Origin: an uncultured Winogradskyella sp.
GTDB lineage: Bacteria; Bacteroidota; Bacteroidia; Flavobacteriales; Flavobacteriaceae
Assembly (NCBI RefSeq): GCF_947501905.1
Contig: NZ_CANMXL010000003.1
Span: 62,001 to 126,000 of the forward strand
Direction: 5' to 3'
Length of the DNA stretch: 64,000 bases
The notes under the pieces were generated by a model that saw only the letters and a program-made list of their open reading frames with translations, searched no databases and was not told the origin of the DNA. Positions 62,827 through 64,000 of this stretch are shown here, piece after piece; position 1 is the first letter of the stretch; each line of letters starts with the position of its first letter. The position numbers and the translations under genes are program-made.

Positions 62827-64000
62827 TAGGCTTTCTCATCACCTTTAATTACAGATATTATTGTTCTTCCTATAATATCCAAATCCAAAAGTATAGACCA
62901 ATTTTCTATATAAAAAATGTCATACTTAACACGGTTAATAATGTCTTCATCAGACTTTATTTCGCCTCTGAAACCTTTCACTTGTGCTAAACCTGTTATC
63001 CCTGGCTTTACATTGTGTCTAAAAATAAAATTGTAAGGGTCAATTTTTTTGGAATAAGCATCTGTATAGGATAACATATGTGGCCTTGGACCTACAACCG
63101 ACATTTCTCCTTTTAATACATTTATAAATTGAGGCAATTCGTCAAGGCTAGTTTTTCTTAAAAATCGCCCAATTTTTGTGACTCTATTGTCTTTTTCTTT
63201 TACATAATCTTCCGCATTTGTGGAGTTTATATGTAAGGATCTATACTTATAGCAATTAAACTCCTTATAATTAATACCGTTACGTTTATGTTTATAAAAC
63301 AATGGGCCTTTTGATTCTAATTTAATGAGAATATAAAGGATTAGACTTAACCACGATAATATAAATACAATAACTAATACTGCAAAAACCACATCAAAAA
63401 TACGTTTTAAAACTCTATTGAATGGCTTATTGAGCGCTACTTCTTGAATTGATAAGACAGGTAGATAATTATAAAAATCAGTCTTTAAACGTTTGCTAAA
63501 GAAATTTGTGGTTTTAGGAATAAATTTAATATTAAACTGATTGAGTTCTGCATATTTTACAAAGGTATTTATCTCTTTTTCAGATAATTCATCCATCGCA
63601 CAATATATTTCGTCTATTGACTCATTATCAGAAATAAATGTTATCGCATCTTCTATATTGCCACTAACCCCATCAGTCAAATTACCGCTATAAATACCCA
63701 AGAGATTATAGCCATACTCTTTTTTATCTTTGAAAAAAGCCTTTAATTCCTGTGCCCCTTTAGTATTTCCTATTATTAATACGCGTCTATGATTTCCGTT
63801 GAGATATTGTCTATATCTTTTAAGGGAAAAAAACATTAAAAACTTAATTAAGCCAATAAGAGAAATACTAGTTACAAGATATTTTAAGATTGTTATTTTG
63901 TTAATCTCAATACCTCTATAAAACCCAATGAATGCGAATACTATGACAAAAAATATTAAAAATTGCTTAATTAAAAGTCCTAGAATATTTAATGCTGTAG
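62823..64000 (-). CDS. Polyprenyl glycosylphosphotransferase (initiating sugar transferase), 5'-truncated by window edge
   Basis: The frame stays open from the ATG at 63836 to the window end, and the extra 54 codons encode hydrophobic helices (for example FLIFFVIVFAFIGFYRG), so the real start lies outside. It has N-terminal membrane helices, a Rossmann-like region (RRVLIIGNTKGAQEL), another helix, and the PglC/WbaP/WcaJ catalytic domain: YKYRSLHINSTNAEDYVK, SLDELPQFINVLKGEMSVVGPRPH and NVKPGITGLAQVKG. It loads a sugar-1-phosphate on undecaprenyl phosphate, the first step of capsule or exopolysaccharide synthesis. Confidence 0.92.
   Translation of the reverse strand, partial: TALNILGLLIKQFLIFFVIVFAFIGFYRGIEINKITILKYLVTSISLIGLIKFLMFFSLKRYRQYLNGNHRRVLIIGNTKGAQELKAFFKDKKEYGYNLLGIYSGNLTDGVSGNIEDAITFISDNESIDEIYCAMDELSEKEINTFVKYAELNQFNIKFIPKTTNFFSKRLKTDFYNYLPVLSIQEVALNKPFNRVLKRIFDVVFAVLVIVFILSWLSLILYILIKLESKGPLFYKHKRNGINYKEFNCYKYRSLHINSTNAEDYVKEKDNRVTKIGRFLRKTSLDELPQFINVLKGEMSVVGPRPHMLSYTDAYSKKIDPYNFIFRHNVKPGITGLAQVKGFRGEIKSDEDIINRVKYDIFYIENWSILLDLDIIGRTIISVIKGDEKAY

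Overview
The window comes from a low-GC member of the Bacteroidota, almost certainly a marine-type Flavobacteriaceae. The evidence is genes for gliding and type IX secretion (GldH, SprE/PorW), cargo proteins with C-terminal type IX sorting domains, Flavobacterium-type promoter elements (TTTG...TAnnTTTG), almost no Shine-Dalgarno sequences, a split ATP synthase operon without beta and epsilon genes, and many families restricted to the phylum (DUF4292, DUF4254, DUF5687, DUF6427, HU-CCDC81-SPOR). No rRNA, tRNA, CRISPR array, insertion sequence or prophage was recognised. Genus cannot be fixed from the sequence alone.

Layout. 1-700: end of a PolB-type 3'-5' exonuclease gene. 722-11556: two giant secreted multidomain proteins on the minus strand, a reprolysin-like metallopeptidase and a beta-propeller protein, sharing a direct repeat of about 1.75 kb with no difference found on reading. 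11722-20438: an orphan fused oligopeptide ABC ATPase, a succinyl-CoA:3-ketoacid CoA-transferase pair, PBP1A, gldH, ricT and trhO. 20499-24546: recA flanked by two copies of an ECF-sigma-like promoter element. One copy drives a lipoprotein / ECF sigma / dual-membrane anti-sigma operon. The other points leftward into a tiny transcription unit that can encode a 30-residue peptide. 24545-35746: lipid, translation, competence and envelope genes (plsC, trpS, dprA, a SPOR protein, a thioesterase), then a minus-strand run of flippase, dut, nucleotidyltransferase, TPR protein, DUF4292 lipoprotein and EnvC-like protein. 35832-41092: a third large type IX cargo with two small lipoproteins. 41308-50070: ATP synthase genes (a, c, b, delta, alpha, gamma) behind sprE, a bactofilin, AtpZ and a DUF6168 membrane protein. 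50218-54035: an ABC ATPase/DUF5687 permease pair and a three-repeat lipoprotein. 54383-60280: PaaE-like reductase, GT9 glycosyltransferase, DUF4254, upp, membrane proteins and purD. 60362-64000: the start of a polysaccharide cluster (CapK/PaaK-like ligase, GT4 glycosyltransferase, sugar transferase running off the window).

How it fits together. Much of the window concerns the envelope: SprE and GldH belong to the type IX secretion/gliding machinery, and the three large cargo proteins would be exported by it. PBP1A, the EnvC-like protein, the flippase, PlsC and the sugar transferase build the wall and surface. The most notable candidate system is the recA-flanking ECF regulon: a sigma factor, an anti-sigma protein predicted to span both membranes, a lipoprotein, and a divergent, independently terminated micro-gene under the same promoter element.

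Start codons were chosen by comparison with family N-termini and signal peptides. Where a longer open frame began at TTG or GTG, the internal ATG was preferred unless the family alignment argued otherwise.
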